Shown: piece by piece, positions 8,335 through 16,604 of the stretch | How the letters are laid out: the number at the start of each line of letters is the position of its first letter | How positions within the stretch are numbered: the first letter of the stretch is position 1 | From: a virus | Direction: 5' to 3' (one strand) | DNA length: 22,364 nucleotides | IMG/VR virus record: IMGVR_UViG_3300035201_000434 | Location: 1 to 22,364 of that record | Translations under genes and position numbers: made by a program | Notes under the pieces: model-generated | Database searches by the model: none | What the model was told of the DNA's origin: nothing | Seen by the model: the letters and a program-made list of their open reading frames with translations, nothing else

Positions 8335-11300
8335 TTAATTATCGGTAAGGTTTTCAGGTGTGCCAGGAATGTTAAGACGCGGATCATTACTACTAATATC
8401 AGTACCCTGTCTCTGAATTGCAGATGGAGGTGTAGTAACTTGTGCGTCGATGCTCTCCTGAAGAGTATCATATATCTGAATAGGTTCTCCTATTGTTTCA
8501 TAGTACCCTGCATATTTAACACCTTCTTTATAGAAGATAGCACCATAATAAGGGCGACCCTCATAATATCCTGTTTGTTTAACACCAACCAAGTCAGTTA
8601 CTTGAACCAATTGATCCGGAGGAACTCCTAAAGGATCTCTTTCAATCTCAAATTGAGGTCGGAGAGTAGCATTAATTCCCGTGGGAGATACTATTCTTAC
8701 ATTTGGATACTCAGTCCATCCACTTCCCGGATCCTCTATACAAATTTTATTGATCCTACCAAAAGAATCGCAACCACAAATTACAAGTTCAGCTCCATTT
8801 GCAGGTTCAATAACTACCTTGTCTTCGGCACAATTATAATTGATTCCCGGATCTTCTACATCAATATTTTTTAATTTTAAAAGGGCTGGATATCCTGGAC
8901 CCTCTGGAGGATTGAAACCATTTCCGGGAGCTATCACCTTAACATCAGTTACTACACCTTTTCCTTCTATCTTTTTAGGGCAAGGAGGAGGAACAATATG
9001 CGCCGAAATACCAATAGGATTAACCGTCCATGGTTTAGTAATACCAGTTCCAATCTGTACTCCAGTAGTAATTTTCACCGCAGCAACAGTGGGATTAGTA
9101 CGAAAAGTGCTAGTATTATCACCCGGAATATTATATAATTCTAATTCCACCTCTTTCTTTCCAGCATTAAGTTGAACACTAAAAGTTCTTATTCCTTGGA
9201 ATACTCTTGCTTCTGCTACTTCAACTCCATCAATCCTAACCTTTAATACATCATCTGCCAAAGCATGAACAGTATACTGAGCAGTGGAAGGAAAATTAAC
9301 ATTACTCCACTTCATTACCCAGGTTTTATCCATATTATTAGCACGATAATCCGCAGCATTTTTCCAAACAGGAGTAAGTTCAGGACCTAAAGGACCACTT
9401 CTATAACTCGCTACCGCAGGTCCACTATAAGATACCCCCTTCTTTTTTACTCCCGGATTCAAAGAAGACCCAACAGTAGTAGTGGTTCCTTCCAACTTAA
9501 TAGTATGAGTTTCACTACCTCTTCTTACATTTAATTGAGTCCAGGTAGTATCTCCAATACTTAAACTCTCTAATGCTTTACTTTTATACCCAGGAATATC
9601 ATTCCAACTATAAGTTAAGGTTACTTCACCACTTCCTTCTAAAGTTATACCATCTTTATTAAACTTTGCATCTCCACTATCAATAGTAAAAGCAGCGTTT
9701 ACATCAAAACCATCCTCCGAATTATCATCAAACTCCAATCTCTTATCACTTACCCATCGTCTATCCCCTGCTTTTTTAAGTCCTGTGTATACAATCCTCT
9801 GAGTACCAGCAGTAGTAGAAACACTAGAAGTTCCTACTATCCAATCTGCAGTGTTAAAAATCTCCTGGTCAACTAATTTGAACTTTTCAAATCTAAAATT
9901 CTCAACCTCTACTTCTATCTCATGATTTCCTTCACTCAATTTAAATAGTATCTCACCTTTTCTCTTTTGTCCTTTTGGATTAGAAGGATTAAGATCTAAC
10001 TTAACTTCCCCATCAATGGAAATCTTTGCAATATCATCTACTTCTGCTTTTAATTGATAAAAACCTTCATAAGGAGCATTCATGGTCCACTTATTACGAT
10101 AAGGAACTCCTCCCCCACCATCACTATTAGGAGTAGATAAAGGAGGTATAGGGGACATAGCATACTTATTCAACCGCTTACTCCATCCCTTAAAATTAAC
10201 TGGATGCCATTTCTGATCAGCATTAGGAAATCTGGTTGACCATATAGGATTAGGAGGACACCTCCCTTCTTGTTGAGGTAACGGTGCTTGAGGAATAGAA
10301 GGTAAAGGTGCTTCAATAATCAATGAAACTCCCATAGGATTTTCATTGAAAGACTTCTGAACATCTACTTCTTTCTCCGTATACGCAGTAGCAATATTAA
10401 TCGCCAATGCCATAGGATTAATACCCTTAGTACTATCAAATCCAAACTGTCCTCCTGGAATTTGATTAAGAACCGCAGTGACCGGATAAACTCCCTTCTT
10501 AATATAATGAGACTGTTTATATGGTCCTGTACCAATAGAAGTTCCTGGTTTAAATCCTTCCTTTTTAATTGAAATTTGATCTCCAATCTTAAGGTCTACA
10601 TTATCATCTACTTCTATTTCAATTAAGTATTGACCATCAACTGGAAACTCTACACTATTCCACACAATAGTATGGTCTCCAGCATAAGGATTGTCCTCCA
10701 ATAATTTGGAAGTATCAAAAGGACATACCCCATTATCATTTAAAAATCCACCTCTAGCATAAACATTAGTTCTCCATAAAGGTCTGTTTGCTTTATCAAT
10801 ATACTCAACAGTATTAAATATATTTTTCTTTGAAAAATTAGAACCCGTTGAAGTAGGAATAGGTAGTGATTTAGCAGGCAAACTCCGTGTTCTCAACTTT
10901 GCTCCAGGACTATTACCTACAAGAGTTTTAACAATTACATCATATGTTTTCCCAACCTCAACAGTTTGTTTAAACTTTTTATTTAATTGTATTTTATTAC
11001 CAACAGCATCTACTTCAGGTCCACTAACAACAAACAAATCTACAATTTCAATTTGATTAATAAATTCAGAAGCACTAGTAATCCGAACATCTATTTCTTT
11101 TTGTGTACCAGCAGGAAATTCCCCACTAGCATCCACTACAAACTTACATCTTCCTCCCACAATATTAGTAAACCTTCCTTCATCCACATAGCATACTAAA
11201 TCTTGCCAATCTCCATCCGTCCACTCTTCTAGTTCTAGTACTGCTCCACCAGATAAAGTAAAATTCTGTTCCGCTACTTTCTGACGCTCAACAGTATTAA

Positions 11301-12324
11301 AAAGATCTAATCTAATATTATGACTTCCTTCAGTTAATTTCTTCTTTGCCTTAATGGCCGGACCTTTATAGTTGTGGTGGTAAATAGATACTTGCTTGTT
11401 ATCTATGTACAGTTTTCCTTCATTGTCTGCTGCTCCTCTAAAAATATATTCTCCATCATAAGGAACTTCTAAATCCCATTCCAAAGAATAAGTCTTTCCT
11501 GCAAAATCCGATCCCTTTACATTAGAAGGAGGGACAGGTGAAATTGCATACTCATTCATAAAATCACCCCAACGTGAGTCTTTAACATCATATTTGGTTT
11601 TAGTTGACTTACCCGGAGAAGTTATCTTTGAAGGCAACTCTTTACGGGTAGTCCACCAAGGATTTTTAAATTCTTGTAATTGCTTTTGATAATCGGATAC
11701 CTCTTTGTCAAAGGGATTCTTGGCATTATTAGTATACATCCCAGGATCCCAAGCACCAATAATCTTTCCTTCAGCATCATACTGATTTCCAAATCCTACT
11801 CTATCATCCTCACAAATCTGATAGTCCTCGAAATCTTCTTCATCTTCATAAGTCTGAACAGTCTCTATAATTTCACCTAGAGTAGCCTCAGTTACAGGAC
11901 CAGCACCAATACCACAAGGATCTTTTACTTCTACTTGAGGTGGGTATTGATATCCATATCCTCCATGTACTACATCCACCCCCAAGACCGCACCATCCGT
12001 ACCAATAATCGGATTTCCTTGGGCACCTATTCCTCCACCCCCACGAAAAATTACTTGAGGAGGACCACATTTGGCATCCATTTCAACACCAGGACAAGTC
12101 TCTATGTCACTGTCCAGATCATTAGGAGTTAACTTATTAACCTCATTAATATTAAGATATCTGGTTTCCTTTCTCGTCTGAAAAATAAAAACTGTTCCAG
12201 GATTTGCCTTCGCATACGAATTCGCAGCACAAATAGTTATATCCGAGATGTATCCTCTCTCGGTTGAAATGTAACCGACTCGAATATCTTCTTTAGTTGC
12301 GTCTCCAAATATGTTAAATGTCAT
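8335..12324 (-). CDS. Large baseplate-associated protein with four PA14-like modules, 1329 aa from ATG
   Basis: Four similar beta-sandwich-like modules occur at about residues 275-315, 548-585, 741-778 and 996-1036. Each has an aromatic W strand, a P-Y/F-x-G/A-x-Y turn and an acidic turn before an I-D/G strand (for example VPYDGEYIFRGAADNEGKLY and APYEGFYQLKAEVDDIAKIS). This is the pattern of PA14-type carbohydrate-binding modules. Modules one and three are preceded by a shared YAISPVPP / YAMSPIPP segment. Glycine-tyrosine turns (GGYGYQYPPQ near 120, and others near 1128 and 1205) match repeats in the neighbouring hub and fibre proteins. I prefer the ATG at 12324-12322, just after the upstream TAA (12331-12329); a GTG at 12351 would add nine residues inside the upstream gene. 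Glycan binding is inferred. Confidence 0.75.
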   Translation of the reverse strand: MTFNIFGDATKEDIRVGYISTERGYISDITICAANSYAKANPGTVFIFQTRKETRYLNINEVNKLTPNDLDSDIETCPGVEMDAKCGPPQVIFRGGGGIGAQGNPIIGTDGAVLGVDVVHGGYGYQYPPQVEVKDPCGIGAGPVTEATLGEIIETVQTYEDEEDFEDYQICEDDRVGFGNQYDAEGKIIGAWDPGMYTNNAKNPFDKEVSDYQKQLQEFKNPWWTTRKELPSKITSPGKSTKTKYDVKDSRWGDFMNEYAISPVPPSNVKGSDFAGKTYSLEWDLEVPYDGEYIFRGAADNEGKLYIDNKQVSIYHHNYKGPAIKAKKKLTEGSHNIRLDLFNTVERQKVAEQNFTLSGGAVLELEEWTDGDWQDLVCYVDEGRFTNIVGGRCKFVVDASGEFPAGTQKEIDVRITSASEFINQIEIVDLFVVSGPEVDAVGNKIQLNKKFKQTVEVGKTYDVIVKTLVGNSPGAKLRTRSLPAKSLPIPTSTGSNFSKKNIFNTVEYIDKANRPLWRTNVYARGGFLNDNGVCPFDTSKLLEDNPYAGDHTIVWNSVEFPVDGQYLIEIEVDDNVDLKIGDQISIKKEGFKPGTSIGTGPYKQSHYIKKGVYPVTAVLNQIPGGQFGFDSTKGINPMALAINIATAYTEKEVDVQKSFNENPMGVSLIIEAPLPSIPQAPLPQQEGRCPPNPIWSTRFPNADQKWHPVNFKGWSKRLNKYAMSPIPPLSTPNSDGGGGVPYRNKWTMNAPYEGFYQLKAEVDDIAKISIDGEVKLDLNPSNPKGQKRKGEILFKLSEGNHEIEVEVENFRFEKFKLVDQEIFNTADWIVGTSSVSTTAGTQRIVYTGLKKAGDRRWVSDKRLEFDDNSEDGFDVNAAFTIDSGDAKFNKDGITLEGSGEVTLTYSWNDIPGYKSKALESLSIGDTTWTQLNVRRGSETHTIKLEGTTTTVGSSLNPGVKKKGVSYSGPAVASYRSGPLGPELTPVWKNAADYRANNMDKTWVMKWSNVNFPSTAQYTVHALADDVLKVRIDGVEVAEARVFQGIRTFSVQLNAGKKEVELELYNIPGDNTSTFRTNPTVAAVKITTGVQIGTGITKPWTVNPIGISAHIVPPPCPKKIEGKGVVTDVKVIAPGNGFNPPEGPGYPALLKLKNIDVEDPGINYNCAEDKVVIEPANGAELVICGCDSFGRINKICIEDPGSGWTEYPNVRIVSPTGINATLRPQFEIERDPLGVPPDQLVQVTDLVGVKQTGYYEGRPYYGAIFYKEGVKYAGYYETIGEPIQIYDTLQESIDAQVTTPPSAIQRQGTDISSNDPRLNIPGTPENLTDN

Positions 12325-12328
12325 AGGT

Positions 12329-14851
12329 TTATTGGTAGACCCTCCGTCCACGACTATTTACTCTATAACTCCCTTTGGAATCTGTACCACTTCTATGATC
12401 TTTTGGTGGTTGTAAGAAATTTTTCTCAGGTTTAGTTGGTGGAACATTAGGATCTCCAGTTGCTCTATCAGCCACGGCCTTATTGCTTGGTAAATTTTGA
12501 TCTGGTTGACCAGAACTCCCTCGTGCTAAGGTATAATAATCTGAAAGAGCTTGAATAGGTGGAAGTTCAAACGGAAATACATTAGACATTATGTTCTTAA
12601 AGTTAAGAGCACTTGTTAAACTACCTGTAAGATTACCCAGATTTGACAGCATATCACTCATTTTCTTAGGTGCACCCGGAGAACCTGGAGGAGGTGGTTC
12701 CATCTGTACACTACCAGGATCAATAGTAGATGTAACTGTAAAAGTAGCATCCTGATTACCAGAATTAACAGTAATAACATCACCCACAGTATACCTAGTA
12801 CCAGGATCCGCAATAACAATACTACCTGTCTCAATAGGACCTGTTACAGTATCAATTGTGAAGGTAGCATTACCTCCTCCCCCAAGAATAGTAAGAACTT
12901 CTCCATCTGCGTACCCATCACCGGAAGCATTAATAGTAAGAGTACTAATGGCACCTGTACCAGTAGTAGCACCGATATTAACCTTACATCCTGTTCCACT
13001 TCCACTACTAGACGTAAGAGCAGGAGAAGCAGAAGTTGTAGTAGTATATCCTGTCCCTCCTGACGTTAGAGTTATAAAATTATCTGCGGCCCCTTTGATT
13101 ACAACATTATAATCCACTGTTAATCCTGTCCCGTCAGTAGTCGTACTGATTCCAGGTCTTACATTAGAGCGAAGAGTAGTTCCTACATTTAAATTTTTCC
13201 CTGGAGTATATCCTGATCCTCCCCGTTGAAGATTCAACACTTCTTCATCAGTAAGTTGAGTTACAGCACCATCACGAGTGGCATCTCTTACAGTATTCAT
13301 TTTATCATCCATCTCATTCAACTCACTCTTCATATCATCAATGAATGCATTAAGATTATTAATAACCCCATTATTTGCATCATCAATTGCTTCTCTATTT
13401 GCTGCTAACAACTGGCCAACAATATCTTCTGCATAACAAATAGGTACTTTAGGATAAGTAGGAGGTCTCTTAGTAGGAACAGCAACAGGTTGAGTAGTAG
13501 TCTCTATACCTACTTGGGGAGGTACAGGAGGTAAAGGATCGTTAGCAATTGCCTGTGCTTCTTTTACCTTATTATCTACATCCATTGTCTTCGATAGGAT
13601 GCCACTAAGTTGTGCCACCAATCCATTACTAATATTATTAAACTGTTTAAGATTATTCTGAGTCATTATCTCTTTCATATCTCCAAACATTGATCTTTTG
13701 GAAAGAGGTAATGCAGCTATAGTCTTGGTTAATTCTTTATTCAGAGTCTTATTAGTGAACTCCATCACCTTATCCATAATCACCTTGGTATATTTGGAGT
13801 TATCTTTAGCCGATTCTTGAATTAATTTCTGAATATTTCTGGAAGGATTGGATACTGCATCAGCATAATTTCCAATGGCAGAAAGATGCTTGTTTATATT
13901 AACACTCAAATTCTCAATCTCAGTCTGCATTCCTTTCATAGAAGATTGAACCATATCATGAGGATTCATCAAGACAGTCTTCATTTGATAAAGATGTTCT
14001 CTCGTCACATCAGATGCGGCCATTTGCATGAAGGCATCTGGATTTTCTATAGTAGCACCTTTTTTAGTAGGAGATCCAGGAGTCTGAGATTGAGCAATGC
14101 GTTGAACTAATCCTGACTGAACAACAGACCTCACTACCCCATCTGCCTGATCCTTGGTCAGTTTAGGAAGACCCATTCCAGTACGCCGGTCATCTCTCTT
14201 TGCTACATCAGCGAATCCAGACGCAATATCATTAAGTTGTTCCTTTGTACGTGGGAGGTTCTTGGGTAACCCAAACTTATCTACATTTACTACAGGTCCA
14301 GATCCAAAAGTTCCTGCCTCTGGACTAGTTCCTGGTTTAACTACTCCCTGTGATTCCGCAGGTACTTTAGTCCCAGGAGTAGGAGGTTTTTTTCCTTCTG
14401 CCCATCCACTGGTTGCTAAACTTCCTGGTTGCTCATTGGTAACATCATCCGTCCCAATTTCAGTCTTTAATTCAGTCTGAGCATTGTTACCAAGGATACC
14501 CATGATAACAGGTTGTTGTTGATCAATTCCATCCATAAAGAATCCAAACACCATCATTCCCTGACGGATATTTGGAGTATGAATAGAGTTAGCTTGACCC
14601 CCTCCACCTGTCACCGGATACATTACCTGTGCCCATGGCAACTCTTCATCTGCGATGGCAGTCGTACCAGCATCATGGATACCCAGGATTCTAACCTTAT
14701 ATCTTCGTCCCCATCCTGGTATAGAGTCCTTATTCTTAAATTTTCCCGGCAGAATATTATCTTCCCAGACAGATCGGTCAACTACCTGACCGATCCACCA
14801 TAGGAAATCGCCACCTAAAAATGACTGATTAAATAATCCCCCGCCTTCCAT
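12329..14851 (-). CDS. 5: gp5-like baseplate hub protein with N-terminal OB-fold, 840 aa
   Basis: Residues about 10-125 match the layout of the T4 gp5 OB-fold domain: FLWWIGQVVDRS, YKVRILGIHD, an ELPWAQVMYPVTGGGG strand pair, then GMMVFGFFMDG and PVIMGILG. In T4 this domain sits on the gp27 trimer at the baseplate centre. After it comes a Pro/Gly linker (about 130-190), a helical region (about 190-560) with coiled-coil character, and a Gly/Thr-rich repeat region (about 587-717) with GGTGYTTT, SGDGYADGE and PGTRYTVGD turns. I see neither a T4-type lysozyme catalytic pattern nor the C-terminal beta-helix that T4 gp5 has, so the usual name tail lysozyme may be wrong here. The gene follows the small 85-codon gene by 3 nt and the gp27-like gene beyond it. 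Confidence 0.75.
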   Translation of the reverse strand: MEGGGLFNQSFLGGDFLWWIGQVVDRSVWEDNILPGKFKNKDSIPGWGRRYKVRILGIHDAGTTAIADEELPWAQVMYPVTGGGGQANSIHTPNIRQGMMVFGFFMDGIDQQQPVIMGILGNNAQTELKTEIGTDDVTNEQPGSLATSGWAEGKKPPTPGTKVPAESQGVVKPGTSPEAGTFGSGPVVNVDKFGLPKNLPRTKEQLNDIASGFADVAKRDDRRTGMGLPKLTKDQADGVVRSVVQSGLVQRIAQSQTPGSPTKKGATIENPDAFMQMAASDVTREHLYQMKTVLMNPHDMVQSSMKGMQTEIENLSVNINKHLSAIGNYADAVSNPSRNIQKLIQESAKDNSKYTKVIMDKVMEFTNKTLNKELTKTIAALPLSKRSMFGDMKEIMTQNNLKQFNNISNGLVAQLSGILSKTMDVDNKVKEAQAIANDPLPPVPPQVGIETTTQPVAVPTKRPPTYPKVPICYAEDIVGQLLAANREAIDDANNGVINNLNAFIDDMKSELNEMDDKMNTVRDATRDGAVTQLTDEEVLNLQRGGSGYTPGKNLNVGTTLRSNVRPGISTTTDGTGLTVDYNVVIKGAADNFITLTSGGTGYTTTTSASPALTSSSGSGTGCKVNIGATTGTGAISTLTINASGDGYADGEVLTILGGGGNATFTIDTVTGPIETGSIVIADPGTRYTVGDVITVNSGNQDATFTVTSTIDPGSVQMEPPPPGSPGAPKKMSDMLSNLGNLTGSLTSALNFKNIMSNVFPFELPPIQALSDYYTLARGSSGQPDQNLPSNKAVADRATGDPNVPPTKPEKNFLQPPKDHRSGTDSKGSYRVNSRGRRVYQ

Positions 14852-14854
14852 AGA

Positions 14855-15112
14855 TTATTCGTCGTATACTCTGCACTCTTCTGCGTCAGGATGATTATCA
14901 CAATAGACTTCTAGGTGCTTATCCTGATGTCTAGTATGCCAATCATTAATACCAGTCTCTGGTTCATCATCCTTATGATACTCATCATAATATGCATGAG
15001 CAGATTCTAAATCTGCTTTGGTGTATTCCATTTTACCATGGTTAATATGTTCCTTGCCATCTTTAGGATCAAGGTAGACTTCGTGGTCTAAATCGTGCTT
15101 AATGTCTGCCAT
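14855..15112 (-). CDS. Small His/acidic-rich protein between hub genes, 85 aa
   Basis: The frame is packed between the gp27-like and gp5-like genes with 3-nt gaps on both sides, which makes it a confident gene. The 85 residues include ten His (6, 10, 22, 25, 39, 46, 59, 62, 66, 74), about 25 Asp/Glu and two Cys (71 and 80) in CDNHPDAEEC. It has no signal peptide or membrane segment. The composition would suit metal binding or acidic contact with a basic partner; both are inferences. I do not recognise a T4 counterpart. Its place between two hub genes suggests an assembly or hub-accessory role. Confidence 0.7.
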   Translation of the reverse strand: MADIKHDLDHEVYLDPKDGKEHINHGKMEYTKADLESAHAYYDEYHKDDEPETGINDWHTRHQDKHLEVYCDNHPDAEECRVYDE

Positions 15113-15115
15113 AGG

Positions 15116-16582
15116 TTACCTACCTGTTGTGTGATTGCCTTTTCTACCAAACGAATCTCTAATTAAATTTAATTTAGTAAACGTTTCTTTTGGAGTAATG
15201 AAGTGGCATAAGTCTGCTATAATATATAGACCTCCACTTTCCTGATTTACATCATCATTACTCGTATCAGATTCTAATTGAGGAGCATCTACAAAAACAG
15301 AATCTCCTGCATGTAATGAAAAGTCTCCAGGTATTGTAACAGTAGTCTTCTGAGAAAACAATTGATTCATCCTCATAATTGACTGATTCAACACAGACTT
15401 GGCCTCAAAATTAATATCTTTGGATTTATTAAGTTGCTCATCCGTGTCTCCAGTAGGTAGAGTACCAGTATCTAACAGCATATAAGTAGTGCGAGTATAA
15501 TCTTGGTTCTTCCCCTCCCTATCAAACTCTTTATTCAATAAAGGAAGTCCTCTTCCTGCGGTAGTCAAATTCTTTTTGTTGGCAGGTTGATTTTCGGCAG
15601 CTCCGGAACTCTCACCTTCCAGTTGACTGGCTCCCGCATTAGGTGCTACCACTTCATAAAAACAATTAAAAGGATCAAACATCACAATACGACTGGAATA
15701 AGCACCCATCTTATATTTGTTCTGTACATCCACCCGATTATCTAATTCATATGCTAATGCCTTAACATCATAACCTTGAGGAATAGAATCAAGTTCTACA
15801 GATTGATTAAAGATAATAGATTTTTTCTGTGGATTCTTGGTCTTATCTAATAGAGTATCAATGGCTTTAAATTTAAATCCTTCTGAAGTTTCCCAGAAAA
15901 AGAACCCTGCTGTGTTATCCTTATACTTACCATCCGATCCTTGACCTTCAGGTATACCAAATCTAGATAACCAATTCAAAATATAAAATGGTTTTCTATT
16001 ATTACCAATAAAATTATAATTATTGGAGGTCTTATCGACATCAATATTCTTTTTAGTTGCTAAGTATTTCTTATCGGTCTTTAAAATCTTTTCTATATGC
16101 CCACCACTATCTGCATTGGTAGTAGCATTACCCTCGGCACCTGAACCATTTGCTATCTTTCCATCAAATCTAGTATTCAATCTTACCTTTTCATTCATAA
16201 TGAATTCCTTGGATACCAAATCCAAATGAACCATAGATTTAGTTGAATCATTAGAAAGAGGAGTAACCTTATTCACATAGAGTGCTGTATCATCCTCAAA
16301 AACTAATTCATTTCCCTGATGATCCTCAAAAGATAAAGCAACCTTTTCTTGTCCTACGATAGGCAATCCGTCTACCGCCGTTTTCTTATCAATAGTATTT
16401 CCTGCGTCAGTATATACCACCGTTGCGCGAATAGTATCTTGCATGATACTTTCCCAATATTGAAGACGAACTAATCCTCCTAACAAACTTACATCATTTT
16501 GCTGTGAAGGATTAGCAAAAACTGTTAATTGGCTAACAGATGTTGCCTCACTTGCTCTTCCCAGTACATTTTGCTTAGACAT
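15116..16582 (-). CDS. 27: gp27-like baseplate hub protein, 488 aa
   Basis: The protein fits the T4 gp27 hub subunit, which forms the trimeric ring joining tail tube and spike (391 aa in T4). An N-terminal tube-like domain (about residues 25-135) includes LQYWESIMQDTIRATVVYTD, LPIVGQEKVALSFED and a conserved LVSKEFIMNEKVRLN. A middle segment (about 185-240) has FYILNWLSRFGIP and FFFWETSEGFKFKAID, as expected for the inserted domain. The second tube-like domain ends with a TIPGDFSLHAGDSVFVDAP strand pair and GGLYIIADLCHFITP. It is about 100 residues longer than T4 gp27, including a low-complexity insertion near 145-165. GAGG 8 nt ahead of the ATG is a good ribosome binding site. Order tape measure, hub, spike supports the call. 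Confidence 0.75.
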   Translation of the reverse strand: MSKQNVLGRASEATSVSQLTVFANPSQQNDVSLLGGLVRLQYWESIMQDTIRATVVYTDAGNTIDKKTAVDGLPIVGQEKVALSFEDHQGNELVFEDDTALYVNKVTPLSNDSTKSMVHLDLVSKEFIMNEKVRLNTRFDGKIANGSGAEGNATTNADSGGHIEKILKTDKKYLATKKNIDVDKTSNNYNFIGNNRKPFYILNWLSRFGIPEGQGSDGKYKDNTAGFFFWETSEGFKFKAIDTLLDKTKNPQKKSIIFNQSVELDSIPQGYDVKALAYELDNRVDVQNKYKMGAYSSRIVMFDPFNCFYEVVAPNAGASQLEGESSGAAENQPANKKNLTTAGRGLPLLNKEFDREGKNQDYTRTTYMLLDTGTLPTGDTDEQLNKSKDINFEAKSVLNQSIMRMNQLFSQKTTVTIPGDFSLHAGDSVFVDAPQLESDTSNDDVNQESGGLYIIADLCHFITPKETFTKLNLIRDSFGRKGNHTTGR

Positions 16583-16604
16583 AGTTATTTCCTCTTACTT
16601 ATAT

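Noticed and set aside
8840-9175. 111-codon plus-strand frame opposite the PA14-module gene
   Set aside because: Same reason: an open frame caused by codon bias on the coding strand.
12325-12351. GTG start for the 1338-codon version of the PA14-module protein
   Set aside because: It lies inside the upstream gene and has no ribosome binding site. The ATG at 12324 directly after the upstream stop is simpler, though GTG use cannot be excluded.
14154-14480. 108-codon plus-strand frame opposite the gp5-like gene
   Set aside because: It is an antisense shadow of a well-supported gene. The product is Pro/Ser/Val-rich with no plausible fold, and no ribosome binding site was seen.
12329-14851. Lysozyme domain expected in a gp5-type protein
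   Set aside because: I looked for a T4-lysozyme-like GLRLKVYWDTEG / IGIGH pattern after the OB-fold and did not find one.
16596-16603. TATAAGTA on the minus strand as a late promoter for the gp27-like gene
   Set aside because: It differs from the consensus, and transcription from it would start inside or after the GAGG ribosome binding site, so it is unlikely to serve that gene.
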